A stretch of 64,000 bases of DNA from contig NC_082598.1 in the NCBI RefSeq assembly GCF_030936135.1, positions 14,760,687-14,824,686 of the forward strand, read 5' to 3'. The stretch's first letter is position 1. Every line of letters starts with the position of its first letter. Origin of the DNA: Gavia stellata (lineage: Eukaryota > Chordata > Aves > Gaviiformes > Gaviidae). The notes beneath the pieces were generated by a model. The model was given only the letters and a program-made list of their open reading frames with translations, did not search any database and had not been told where the DNA came from. Of the stretch, positions 38,096 through 49,300 are shown piece by piece. The position numbers and the translations under genes are program-made.

Positions 38096-39892
38096 ATTCT
38101 TTGATTATGTAGTTTGAATAGCATACATCATGTTAGGAGTTACATTACAACTAAAGAATGGTTTTATACATAATGTCTCTAAGAATTAAATATGCCCCTG
38201 AACAATTGCAAAATCAAGTTATCATTTTTCCCTGAATTTGTATTGTTAGACATCATATATACATGAGGGGTTTCTATTTTTTTAATTAATGAATTTAATT
38301 TTTTAAATTATTTTTGGTGTAAATTTTGGTGTGATGGTCTAGTTTCAAGAGGAATAACAGAACCTTGATGTTACTCCCAACTGAACTGGTTTCTAGTGGT
38401 CAATATTTGTTGCCACAGACAATACAAGTTGCTTATAGCTATGCAGTTCATATCCATTCTTTCCACAAAATTTTGTTTCACTGTACACAGTGACCGTACT
38501 TCCTTTGTACAGGTTGTACTGTCTTACAATCCTACATTTAAACACCAAAGAACATTTCTTTACACATCCTCAAAGTTGTTGTATTTACTTTGAATTTAAG
38601 CCAATAAGTGTGCATGCTATTGGCTATTAGCTATTTGAGGACTAAACAGTCATCAAACACAGCTTCTCCCCTTTTGATTTGCCTTGATTACAAACGTGCA
38701 CTGTAAGCAAATTGCCTTCCTTCTGATATTTTGTTCAGTTTGCAACACTGCCATCACATAAAGAAACTTACTGGTTTTATGCCAGGGAAAAAAAAAAAAG
38801 TATAAAATGGACCACAGATCATTTTCTATTGCCCATGACAAATTAGGACCTTTGTAGTGCATTAGAAAGGAAGACAGATCAGGAGCTTTATCTCTTTCGT
38901 TTACCTTTCACACAAAAGGAATTTAAAACGTGAGGAGTTACCTGTCTGTGAGTGAAGATGAACCCCACCAGCCCCTCTTTAATGGGCACACTGATTGATA
39001 CCCACAGGGAAACACTGACTCCTTTTCACTGGCAGGTTTGCCCAGGACATTTTACTGGACACCCCTGTTAAGCAGGTACACCAAGACCTGATGATCAGCA
39101 TGCTGCACACTGCACACAAAACTGTTGTAGTTTGCAAACTCCTAATTCCTCCTCTTCCAGACATGCTCCTGCTGAGGCATGACTGAGTGCACAGTGCATG
39201 AGTTCTTACAGATTTATCTGCATTGCTTGTGGTGGGACTGTAGTCCTTTGTGTGTGTTTTGCAATTTTACTCCAACCTTAAAATCTTAAATTTCAAGGTT
39301 AGTCTTTTTAGCAATTACAGGAAGCTCCAGCATGTACTGTTGAAACCTATCTGCTCCAAAGTAAGCTTTAAACTTTCAAAACAAGGTGGCTGTGGAAGTG
39401 CAAGTAACTACTGAGTAGATGCAGTCACCGTATACAGGAAGCTAGGATCATGTTCAGATAAAAGCTCTGGGCATCAGTTCTTAGCAACTGATTATAAAGC
39501 AGTTGTAATCTTCAAAGCTATCTATTTCTCTCTACAGCAGAGGCCGTGGGTATTATATACCTAATGAGTTAGACCATTTGAGCAACCTTCTTTCACATTA
39601 AAAAGGTACTTTAAAATTTTCCTTTGCCAGATTAACTGTTCAGTCCATTTGTGACAGATGAGATCAGTTATATGGAATTTTAATACTGTGTTTCTTTTAA
39701 AATGTGTCTCTGTTTATTTCCTTGTGCCCGAATGGAAGTTTTAAGACTGCTGAGGTTCAAAACTGGTTGTATAATATTACTATTACAGTTTTGGGGTGGT
39801 TTTCACTAGCTACTGGTCACATACATAAAGCACAAATAAATAAGTAGAAGTAGAAATAAAGACACAATCTTGTTCCCAAAGAATTTCCAGCT

Positions 39893-40010
39893 AAGGTCCT
39901 GATCCAGTAAAAGGGTTATGTGCTTAACTGTATGTGCCATGTGTGGTTCCGCTGACCTCAATGGGAGTATTCACAGTGGTTTAGGATGTGTACAAATCCT
40001 TGCAAAGTTA
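39893..40010. repeat. Ancient amniote repeat with palindromic tendency
   Basis: GGTCCTGATCCAGTAAAAGG, TTATGTGCTTAACTG and GCTGACCTCAATGGGAGTAT are the landmarks of an old repeat (TGATCCTGCAAA...ACTTATGCACGTG...CCCATTGACTTCAATGGGA) seen often in reptile and bird DNA. Confidence 0.5.
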
Positions 40011-41332
40011 GGAGGTAAACTATAGTATGTCTGTTAAAATTTACTTTGCTTTAACAAACTGTAGTTTCTTTTTTAATCCAAAAATGTATAGAGTATTCCA
40101 GCTATTTTAAAGTACCCAAATTTCATTAGAAAATGAGTAAACTATAACATGACATAGGCACCAATAGGGTTTTTTTTCTAAAAGCAGGAAGGGAAGGTGA
40201 AGTTCAAAATTTCAAAATAACATCCCTATTCCTACAGTTTAAAAGTAAAAAAGTAGCACTCTAATAGCAAAAGTCTATAAATTCTTATCTAATGCCCACT
40301 TAAATGGGAATGCTTCAAGGGAGTGTAAATGTTAGCTTCATTAAAGGTTGGAACAAGCTACATAGCTGAATATGCACAAAACCAGAGGTTAATTCTATCA
40401 CCCACCTTTTCAGGAGCATTCTACTGTGGGCCGAACGTGAATTTCTTATTTCTATTTGCAAGAAATTACCCGTGCAAGTGTCTGTGAAGTAACGTGTTTG
40501 TGCAGTGAGGTATTAGTTACTGTAAGGATGGCAGAACCACAGCATATGAAAACTACCCTAACACATAGCATTGGTGAACGTGTCTCAGAAGTATCTTCAG
40601 GGAGTTTCAGACTGAAGGTGTCAGAGTGATCAAGACATTCCTGGAATTTTATTAAGTGTGCTTACTCTGTTTTCGGTAATGCAAAGAAAAGGAAAATGAC
40701 CAATTTTAGGAAACATACCTGAAAGTATCTGATATACTATGTGTAAATTCCACAGAGCTTTATTAAATATGTCCTTTGCTAAAGTATCTTTATACTGAAT
40801 TTCTTAATCTTGAAAGAGCGAAGGCATTTGGCTCGAGGTTCAACCAAATACCGCTGGCATTCCAGAAATGAAAAGTTTAATCCCCTATGTTGTCCACTTT
40901 TTTAATACCTTAAATATATTTTCATGGTAAATCCAGCACCGAGGACAGGGGCTTAAACCGGTCTATTCCTTTAATTAGAAATACATATCCATACCACAAC
41001 AAAAATGAAATTTAAAATAGAACAGTAATAACAAAGTATGAATGAATACTAATCACAATATAACTACAAGGGAACCACTAATCTATAGCTAAGGCTGAAT
41101 TGATGAGAGTTGAACCGAAAGCAGAGTAGTAATCTACTGTGGAAGAAAGCCTGATACTCTGGAGCAGATAGGAAAAATAGTTGTGGTTGATTAAGTCCCA
41201 GTCTGCTGGGGAGAGGCAGGATTTTGAAATTGTGCTCTTTAGAGACTGTCTCAAGGAACGTGGTTCTGGTCAGTGAGAGCACAGTTAAAAACTACATAGT
41301 ATCTGCTGGATCCCAGAGCATTATATGGTGTA

Positions 41333-41347
41333 TTATATATATATATA
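41333..41347 (+). repeat. (TA)n microsatellite
   Basis: A TATATATATATATA run in an AT-rich segment about 600 bases upstream of the CpG island. Confidence 0.8.
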
Positions 41348-41534
41348 ACACCACCACTTGTTTATTTGGTCAAAAATTTTCCCCTCTGACCCACACAATT
41401 TCACATAGCTAGTCTACTGCACAGAACATGGCAATAAAGTCGCCTTAATGACAAAAGTTTCTTCAGAATCAATTAGATTACAAACAGTGCTGTATTTTAA
41501 CTGAACTGGGACACATCTTCCAGGTACCAGTGTG

Positions 41535-41880
41535 ATACTGGCCCAGTGTTGGACGGCACCAGATCGGAGGACCTCGGACGTCAGCTTCCTGGTGGAGAAG
41601 AAATCGTCGCGGCACATTCCTGGTGTAACAAGGTTGCTCCACCTCTACGGCTCAGGGATAAGTAATCAGGGGACATACATGTGTGACCATCTCCTAGGGG
41701 AGCCTCACACCAGCGCTAATCCCAGATCCCAGTGCAGATTTGCTCATGTGTGTTAATCAACTCTGATTATCCTGTCTTTCCATGACTAAGCGGCCAAGCT
41801 AAAAACTTGGGAGACTGTGTATAACAGCACCACATGGCTACACCTGCCACGACGCCATAGCGGGGTGGTCTAGACGTCAA
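41535..41880. promoter_or_regulatory. CpG-rich satellite upstream of the STX18 CpG island
   Basis: A second CpG-rich patch separated from the main island by ordinary sequence. At 41551-41612 about eight CpGs occur in some 60 bases, including GGACGTCAGC with a CRE-like ACGTCA. A further cluster at 41848-41878 holds another GACGTCA. This may be an upstream promoter or the first exon of a divergent transcript. No protein similarity was recognised in its reading frames. Confidence 0.35.
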
Positions 41881-42338
41881 AGTTTTGTTGCAATATAACT
41901 TCTATTCTGCAAAGCTGCTGTTTGCTAGGAGGAGGCAGCAGCCAGGTGCAGGGAAGCCGCGTACAGCCCTGCCCCAACCCTCCCGCCTCGGTGGGTGCGC
42001 AGGCAGGCGCCGTTTCAGCTGACATGAGGTGAGCTGCGGAGGCAGAAGGCAAACGCCTCTCCCGAACTCGAGCAGCGGCTGCCCGCGGCCGCCCGGGCTC
42101 GGCGTTGCACTCCCCGCCGCAGCCCAGGCGGGCTCCGCGGAGGCTGACGAGGAGTTTGGCCCCGCCGCCGGAGGGCGGCAGTGAATTGAACCGGGAACGC
42201 TGAGAAGGAGGTCTGGGGACGAGGCCCCCCCCGCACCCCTCCCACACCCCCACGCAGGGCGGAACGCGCCGCGCGGGGCCGCGTTGCGCGGGGAAGAGTG
42301 CGCGGCGGCACCGGCCGGTGGCTGAGGGGCGGGCCGCC

Positions 42339-42500
42339 ATGGCGGTGGACATCACCCTGCTCTTCAAGGCCAGCGTGAAGACGGTAAAGACCCGCAACAA
42401 GGCGCTGGGGGTGGCGGCGGGGGACAGCGCCAGGGACGAGCTGCTCAAGCGGAGCGCCGCCCGCTCCAAGAGCGACTTCACCAGCCGGGCCCGGGAGGTG
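42339..42500 (+). CDS. STX18: Syntaxin 18, exon 1 (N-terminal 54 codons)
   Basis: Partial CDS: only the first coding exon lies in the window. Syntaxin 18 is the ER-resident Qa-SNARE that works with SEC22B, BNIP1 and USE1 and the NRZ tether in Golgi-to-ER retrograde transport. The start is the ATG in GCCGCCATGG, a near-ideal Kozak context; the frame opens slightly upstream at a GTG, but the ATG gives the family N-terminus. The protein begins [20 protein letters not shown], which as I recall it matches vertebrate syntaxin 18 with about one substitution. This N-terminal peptide (D4, L7, L8, F9) is the known SLY1/SCFD1 docking motif of ER and Golgi syntaxins. A variable Gly/Ala/Ser linker follows, then SRAREV, the exact residues before the first intron in the mammalian gene. 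The exon ends in phase 0 at codon 54 before GTGAGT. The human exon is about two codons longer, within the variable linker. The SNARE motif and tail anchor lie beyond the window. Confidence 0.95.
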
Positions 42501-42506
42501 GTGAGT
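42501..42506 (+). other. STX18: 5' splice donor of STX18 intron 1
   Basis: GTGAGT follows codon 54 directly (GAGGTG|GTGAGT) and matches the U1 consensus at all six intronic positions. It falls at the boundary expected from the mammalian gene (after ...REV). The open frame running on to 42797 is intron read-through and was not counted as coding. Confidence 0.9.
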
Positions 42507-44309
42507 ACGGCGGCGGGCGTCCAGGCGCCGGGGGCAGGGCGAGCGGCAGCCGGGCCCGCCGGCGGCCTGCTCTTAACGGCGTCCCGTCAGCGGCTCCGCC
42601 AGGGCGCCGCCGCGGGCAGCCCGCCCCCCTCACCCGGCCTCGGGAGCGGGCCGCCGCGGCCAGCCCTCCCCGGGGGCCCGGGGCGGCCGAGCGGGCCCCG
42701 GAGTCGCCCGCAGGCAACCACGGGGCAGCTCTTTCCCACACGGATGTGGGCTGGGAGGGCGGGAGCGCAGCGTGAGAGCCGGGAGCCCGGCGGCTGATGT
42801 GGCGGCTGGGGAAGGCTCCGAGCCCGCCTGTCGCCCGCGTTCCCGCCGGCGCGGCTCCTCCCGGGCGGGGGGCCGCTTCGCGGCAGGGACACGCAGGGCC
42901 GTCCCGGGGAGCTCTGCTGGCTCCGTCCCCTTCCTGCGAGGGCTGACGCCTCTAATCGTGCAAAACCGACTTTCCTTCAATCTATGCCGTGGTCCTGCAT
43001 GCATTCACACGGGTATTTCCTCATGCCAGTTGCCACCTAAGAGATCGCTTCCGTAACAGATACGAGCATAAGCGTTTGTAATGTTGCACCGTATATGCTG
43101 TCTTTATTTTTTTTTTTTCTGTCACTTAGTATGGCTCTAAAGTGCCAATTCTATACAAATTACATGTAAAAAGATAATCAGAATATTTTAAGACTTAAAT
43201 AGGCAGGCACAGAAAAATTAAGGAATTGCAGAGCTGAAGGCTGACCAGCATTAATAATAGTCCTCAGGCCATAGTCATGCTGCAAAACCAAATTTGTTGC
43301 AGATTATTTTCCTCTATACTGAGTAAAAGGCAGGGAAAAAAGTCTGATACCAAAGCAGGGTTTGAATAACACATGTTTAATAAGGCACTGGACCATATTT
43401 TGAAAAAGTAAAAGAAAAAGACTGCTCAGTACGCTCTCTGAGGAGACAGGCTTACAGAACGCATATGCAAGTTTAGGACTAAACAAAGAATGCACAAGTA
43501 ACCTTGTTCTGTCATTTTCTAACTTATGAATAGTTTAGTTTTCAAGCACAGATATTAATGTCGCATTTCTGTGCTCATCGTACTTTTCCCCATTCTGAGA
43601 GAGAGTACTTAAAAACTGATGTGTTTTATAACACTTGATATTTGGTGTTCAGTAGCTCAGTGATTGCTTTGAGGCCTAAGCAGAGGCTGTCAAGTTGGGT
43701 ACCTGTTAAATCAACTTTTTGTAATGGTTAATAATTATATGTTCATTTAAGTGACTTGTCAACTGTGAGTTGTATGGTAGTGATCTATCTGCAGTGATGA
43801 GACCAGCCCATAAAACTATGTTCAAGATCTTTGTCCATGAGATCTACCTTTTCTCCCCCACTGCATCTCCTGATTTTAACTAATGATATTCCACATTCTA
43901 CAGTGTTATAAAAGGCTCCTTCAGTCTTACCCCAGAACAGGGCAGCCTTTTTAATTTTTAACACAATTTGTGTGTGTGTAAATTCCTAGAATTCTAAAAA
44001 GGATTGAAATTTTATCACAGGGTATCATGTTGACATTTATCTGCATCATCAACACGGCTGCAACTTTTAAATCTGCCATTCAGAACTCCAGTTCTTGGGC
44101 TGATGCTGAGGGCAGGTTGTTACCGTCTAAGGGTTTAGCGCTAAACAGTGTTTGGATGCTTTGCCAAAGTGTTTCACAGTTATTTGCGATAGCAGAGGAA
44201 GCAAGAGGAAATCTGAGGTTTTTAGGTTCCATTCTAGATACTCTTATAGCCACAGACTTCTGTTCGTTCCCTCCAAAGCTTTTTACCTTCTGCCCTATTG
44301 CCTCCAGTA

Positions 44310-44720
44310 CTGTCTCTGTCTGCACTTTGGTTCTTCCTTCTCAGTTTCAGTGTCTGTATTCCAAATAATTTGTAGCCTCATACTAGGCTCACACCCACTT
44401 CTTCCTCTCTCCTAGTCTTTTCTCTCTCTTCCATTCTGACCATCAATGCTCCCTTGCTTTAGCTGCCTCACAGTTTTGGTTTTCTTTCTTAAGTTCTGTT
44501 CATACTCACGCCTAGCCTCACCTTCATCCTATTCTCGTTGCCCAGCCATAGTCCTGTGCAGTGATGGTATGCTATAGCTATGTCCTTTTCCTCCTGCCTT
44601 AGTCTTCCTTTTCCCCCTATTCACAGCTGCTGTTTCCTGCTGGCCCCAGTATTCCCTCTGAGCTCCTCATCCTGTCTGAGTTTCCTTGGGGCACTGTCCA
44701 GGCAACAGAAAGCAGGACAA
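44310..44720 (+). repeat. Pyrimidine-rich block in intron 1, possible old retroposon
   Basis: C/T-rich + strand, ending CTGAGCTCCTCATCCTGTCT and GGGGCACTGTCCAGGCAACA, which recalls an old sauropsid repeat (GAGCTCCTCATCC...CACTGTCCAAGCAACAG). It shares style with the blocks at 9.6 and 22.2 kb. Confidence 0.35.
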
Positions 44721-45639
44721 AGATGTGGATAAAAGTGTCTTGTTTAATTACAAGAGCTTCAAGTGAAGTGAAGAGCTAACACCACAGTGGATGAACTGAA
44801 TGGTCTGTCTGAGGGAGGGAGAATGGGTTTAATTAATGTTACTTAGATAAACAGTGACTTTGGAGAAGAAGCCAAGGCTAAAAAGGTGTTGCTGAAGCAC
44901 GTCTGAACATGATTTCTATAAAGATGCTGATCAGTGAGTAGGAGTGAAATGGACTGGGCTTGTTCTGTCTCTGCTCCTGTAACTCATTTACATTTGTGAC
45001 AGTGGAGTCAACAACCTGCCAGACCAGAGAAGGCTTTATAACATTTTTTAGGCCTTCTTTAAGAAGGTCTGATTTTAATGTGTGAACAAAACATTGAAAC
45101 TGCAGCTAGAAGAGTAAACTTTGTAGTAAAGTAAATGATGATTTTAATTGCTTGCTTCAGCCAAATACAATTTGATTTGAACATATATGTGTCAAACTCT
45201 TTCAAATACTTTGTTGTAGCCTCGCAATTAAAAAATTAGCTGCTTCTGCCAAGGCTATGCAACTTCATGTGCAAATCTGATCTTTGATAGATGCATTAAT
45301 TCTTTAAAGTATTTCTGTTTTAAAAAGCCCCCCAAAAGCCAGTGAATTCTTCCATGTTTATGTGTAGGTTTTCTTTGTTTATTTTTTAATCTGAGGAACA
45401 TACCAAACGGTTAACTATTGGTGTCTTTAAAACTTTCATGAAAGATGCTGGTCAGAATCCATGTAGGGTAACAATAGAGACCCTGAGTAATCTACACCTA
45501 GTCACCACTGTTATTATGCCCTATTTGCTTGCATAATAGTTGAAGATCTCCATTTGACATGCAAATACGGAAATGTTGAAATACTTACGCGGACTCTACA
45601 AACAGACATACTCCTTTCAATGTTATATTCTGGGTGGGT

Positions 45640-45800
45640 TTGCCTAGCTTCTTGCAGGTTGAGCTGTGCTGATGCCGCTTGCACTCCAAGCTGTGGGAGC
45701 GGCAGCCAGCCCTGGCCCAAACAGGCGGCAGCGCAGCTGGACTGCTGGGCTGGGAGGGCGCTCAGCCCTGCCTGGGGCAGCCGCACAGCTGTATGATCAG
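45640..45800. other. GC-rich unclassified block in intron 1
   Basis: Rich in GCAGC, CAGCTG and GCCCTG words with some CpGs. Both strands are open (90 and 80 residues), which follows from base composition. In style it resembles the GC-rich block at 37.1 kb. Confidence 0.4.
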
Positions 45801-48130
45801 AGTTCTCCTTTCTAGCCCATCTTACGAAGGTTTTGTATCACAATATTAATGCGTTTGAGCACTTGGCTGAACTGTATTAAGCGATGTAACTCTCTGTGTC
45901 ATATATAGTGTATGTTCTTCCTCCTTTTTTCCCCCAAAGCATTGAGTTTTGCTGTAGGATCTGAGGGCTGTGGAGATGCTTACTCTTTTTTTTGTCTTCT
46001 TCATAGACAGACTCTAAGTGGTATTTAAGAAGGAAGATTGAAGGTGCTTAGCATTGGAGAAGAAGCTGGCAAAGTTGTAACAGTTCCTTATTGTCTGTTG
46101 AATTTCATTTTTCTTTCCTAAGAAAGCTCTGTGTCTGCACATTGGGCTTCTGTATTTATGGTAAAGTTTCACTGCACCTGGGAGATACAGTTATAAAGTT
46201 CTGTTTTACATTCTCAAACTTAACAGGATTTTTTAGGTGGATTGAAGTAGACAAGGAAAATGTGGAATATAAGCGCTTTGACTTGAATCAGTATTGTGTG
46301 CAGAAACTGGTTTAGAGATGGGAGGATACATTTTGTGTACCCTTGGTGTTTTGTGTTAGTCCCAAAAAATACTTCAGCATTCTGTATTAATTTGTTTTTT
46401 TTCCTCAAAGCTGACAGTTTTATGCTCAGGTATACTGTATTGCTGCAGTCTGTGGGGAGTTGATGAAGGTTTTTGTATTTGAGACTAAGTTGGTAGCACA
46501 AGGATGTTAGGAGGTTGTCTAAAAGCAGTGTAATGTTAGTTGCAGAGGCTGCTTTGCTGGTGATATTGTTAAACTGTGACAAAACTGATCCGTTTGCCTG
46601 TGGATGCTCTTCTGTATCAAAGGTGACTGTTATGGCCATGAGCTTTTGAAAGGATTTTCTTTGCCCCAGCATCAACCCATCACTTGTTTTTTTGGTTTGG
46701 GTTGGGGTTTTTTTTGCTCTGTCAGCTGCATTGTACAACCATTGGATTGTCTGGTGTGTAATGAAAGATGACTAATGCTGTATGTATGGTGAATGTTTTT
46801 GGCATCTCTCCACCTGTTCACCAGTTACATATTGACTAGGACCAGGTGAGAAATGATTGTTGAGGCATTCCCTACAAGAAAGCTACAATAACAGTGACAG
46901 ACTTTCCATTGCTTGCAATTTATAAAAGACTGTTAGAATTCATTATGTATATGATAGTGCTTTTTGGTTAACTAAAACAAAAGCATCCAGGTTTTTTTTT
47001 TCTTCCTTAGACTTTTACAGTGACATGGCTATTTAAAATGTAGTATGCAGGGATTTTAATTTAAATTTACTTTTACAGGCTTACATAGTTCCTTGGTATG
47101 GTATCAGATTTGAGATTAAGCTGAGTTAATGTGCTAAGTGATTAAAGAATTTTAAGGATTAGAGCAAAAGTATTTAAATAAAAAAAATTGGGCTTGAGGT
47201 AAGTGCTCACTGACAAACATAAGCAGTTCAGATGTAGCATAGGCCCAGTTATGTGACACTTGTTCACAGCTTTACCATGGTCTTAAACCTGCAGGTTTGG
47301 ATATTTGAGAAGATTGTCAGGTTTGGAAGGTATTTGGCATTTGAACTTCCATCTTAGGACGTATCTTAGGAAATCTGACTATTTAAGCCTTTCCTGTTAC
47401 TTTTTTTTTTTTATAGCAAGGATGAGCTATTGGGAATATCATCTGTCAAATATGCTTCTTTCTTAGTTATTTGAAAATATTGAAGGAATGAGAACTTCTT
47501 ATCACTGCTGACTGTTCAATATGTGTTGGAGAAATGGTATCAGGGTTGATACAGCCTACTGGTCAAGCATAATTTCATGGTGGGCTTGATTGCAGCTATG
47601 AATAAAATCTTGTGTTTTGCTAGGGAGATTCTCTTCTTCTTTAAGGTTTTGCGAAAAGCCAAAAAAAAAATGAAGTGCTGGATCATGAATTCTTCGAAAG
47701 TGATACCAGGCATATCTGAAAATATATCCTTGAGAATGGAAAATCTGAAAGGTTAAATGTTTCTAAGTCTAATGCAAAATTTCAGAATGATCAAATGTCT
47801 GTGTTTTAAGCTGTTGAACACATAAGGATGCCAGATTCATGAGGCTACAACATCTGTTATTCATATAACTTCTGTGCATGGAATCTGTAGGATGATTAAC
47901 TGATTCTTCAAAAAAAATTGGTATGATAGGCCAATATTCACATCAAGAATATGTTCGGCTGCTCTGTACAAATATGTAATGAGGAGGAAAAATCCCCACA
48001 TAAAAATTGCTTCCAAAACTAGTTGTTGTGAAAGCCAGAGCAAATGACATTCAGTGTAAATTTTGAGCAAACCTTTTAATTATAAGGCCATCTGACTTCC
48101 ATAGTATACTGCTCTGGCTACACATAGATT

Positions 48131-48192
48131 AGTGGTGGGGTTTTTTGGTGGGTTTTTTTTTTATTTTTTTATTTTTTTTTTTATTTTAAATT
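48131..48192 (+). repeat. Long T-rich low-complexity tract
   Basis: T runs broken by single A or G, starting TTAGTGGTGGGG and ending ATTTTAAATTTTA. On the minus strand it would read as a broken poly(A), but no retroposed sequence was recognised on its right side. Confidence 0.8.
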
Positions 48193-49224
48193 TTACATAC
48201 TCTGAGTAAAACAGCCTTTTCATGCATACCTGCGTAAGTCCAACATATCTCATTGTTTGGATGCAGCCCATGGGATAATTCAAAGTAGCATTTCTATTAG
48301 AAGAGATGGAGAGCTGATGTTTTGTCCTTGGTCCCAAATATGGGATCTTCCTGTGCATCTTTGCACAATTTGGTATTTAGAGCATTCTCATAGGAGAAAA
48401 AAAGGGGTAGAGGTGTTTGTATATGGTGATTACAATGGCTTAATCTTTGCCACTGTTACTGCATTAATAAAGTCTAAAAAAGCATGGGGAATGCCCAAAC
48501 CAGTAGCTGGGCCCCTAAATTGACCGTATAGGACCATCTTGCATAGCATAACATAATTACTGACATAGCACAACTAAAAGTGAGTGTTTTTAAACATATA
48601 TATTTTCTGATCCCTTTCAGACTATGCAGGATAGTTTGAAGAGGTACCAAGAATAAAATTCAGCCACCAAAATTGTGTAATAGGTCTGGATACAGTATAT
48701 AATCAGTAGCCAGCACATGGCGCTAATAAAGACAGACGTTTGGACTCTGACTGGAAAATTTCTAGGGGTTTACAAATCAAAAAAGTTTGAAAAACATTAG
48801 GATATTATTAGATCTAGATTTCAAACAAAGGATTCTTTGTGCTTAATACCATTTTAGTATCCTAAGAAAAGAGAATTGGCTTGCAGATTGAGAGCTCCAC
48901 AGGCTTTTCGCCTACTTTTGGATATATAGTAGCTTCAGTGGTAGGCAGGTACCAGTCTGCTGATGCAGGGAGTAACACCATCCCTGTTCTAAAAGAAAAA
49001 GGCATATGAAAATGAAATTGCCAAGTATTAAACATTTTATTGGACTATGACAATAATTATTATGCTGCTGGTTCTAAGTCAGGTTCAGGTTGGTGTCTGC
49101 AGAACGCATCAAATTACATCTAAGCTTTTTAAAAGACCGAGAAATATCCAAAATAATGAAATAACCAGCTTGCTATATTAACTTTTTATAGGATGCGACA
49201 TGTATTTGCCAGGTCTAGAATAGA

Positions 49225-49300
49225 CCTGAATGGGGCTTAATCCTGAAAACTTCCATATCTGAGAGTGGTACCATTGAAGTCCATGGCAGAACACAGGCAG
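49225..49300. repeat. Ancient amniote repeat fragment in intron 1
   Basis: GGGGCTTAATCCTGAAAACT and GTACCATTGAAGTCCATGGC resemble the ATCCTGAAAA...CCATTGAAGTCAATGGC family. Decayed. Confidence 0.35.

Larger units (their letters stand above)
12849..41534. other. Intergenic desert upstream of STX18
   Basis: AT-rich non-coding DNA with scattered ancient repeats and the individual elements listed separately. No recognised exon. Frames of up to 155 residues (29209-29676, minus) carry no known domain. Stretches between the listed items hold nothing I can identify. By synteny with mammals this is where a divergent STX18 antisense lncRNA and MSX1 or STX18 long-range elements would be expected. Confidence 0.6.
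41935..42960 (+). promoter_or_regulatory. STX18: CpG-island promoter of STX18, possibly bidirectional
   Basis: About 1 kb of very GC-rich, CpG-dense DNA in an otherwise AT-rich, CpG-poor window. It spans the 5' UTR, exon 1 and the start of intron 1. No TATA box was seen. A GC box (GGGGCGGG, about 42326-42333) lies just before the ATG, and an imperfect NRF1-like GTGCGCAGGCAGGCGC lies near 41995. This fits a housekeeping dispersed-start promoter; the exact start site cannot be read. CpG-island promoters often fire in both directions, and mammalian STX18 has a divergent lncRNA, so minus-strand transcription is plausible. Long open frames on both strands here reflect low stop-codon frequency in GC-rich DNA. 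Confidence 0.9.

Noticed and set aside
41870..42481. 203-residue minus-strand open frame over the STX18 promoter and exon 1
   Set aside because: Antisense by-product of GC-rich CpG-island sequence and of conserved exon 1 on the other strand; Arg/Pro/Ala-rich with no domain.
42318..42797. 159-residue + frame from a GTG through exon 1 into the intron
   Set aside because: The real start is the ATG at 42339 and coding ends at the GTGAGT donor at 42501; the remainder is intron read-through.
42478..43056. Other frames of 87-124 residues in the CpG island
   Set aside because: GC-rich DNA has few stop codons; composition is Pro/Arg/Gly-rich with no recognisable domain.
48131..48192. Poly(A) tail of a processed pseudogene on the minus strand
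   Set aside because: The tract is heavily interrupted and the adjoining sequence gave no recognisable gene or target-site duplication.
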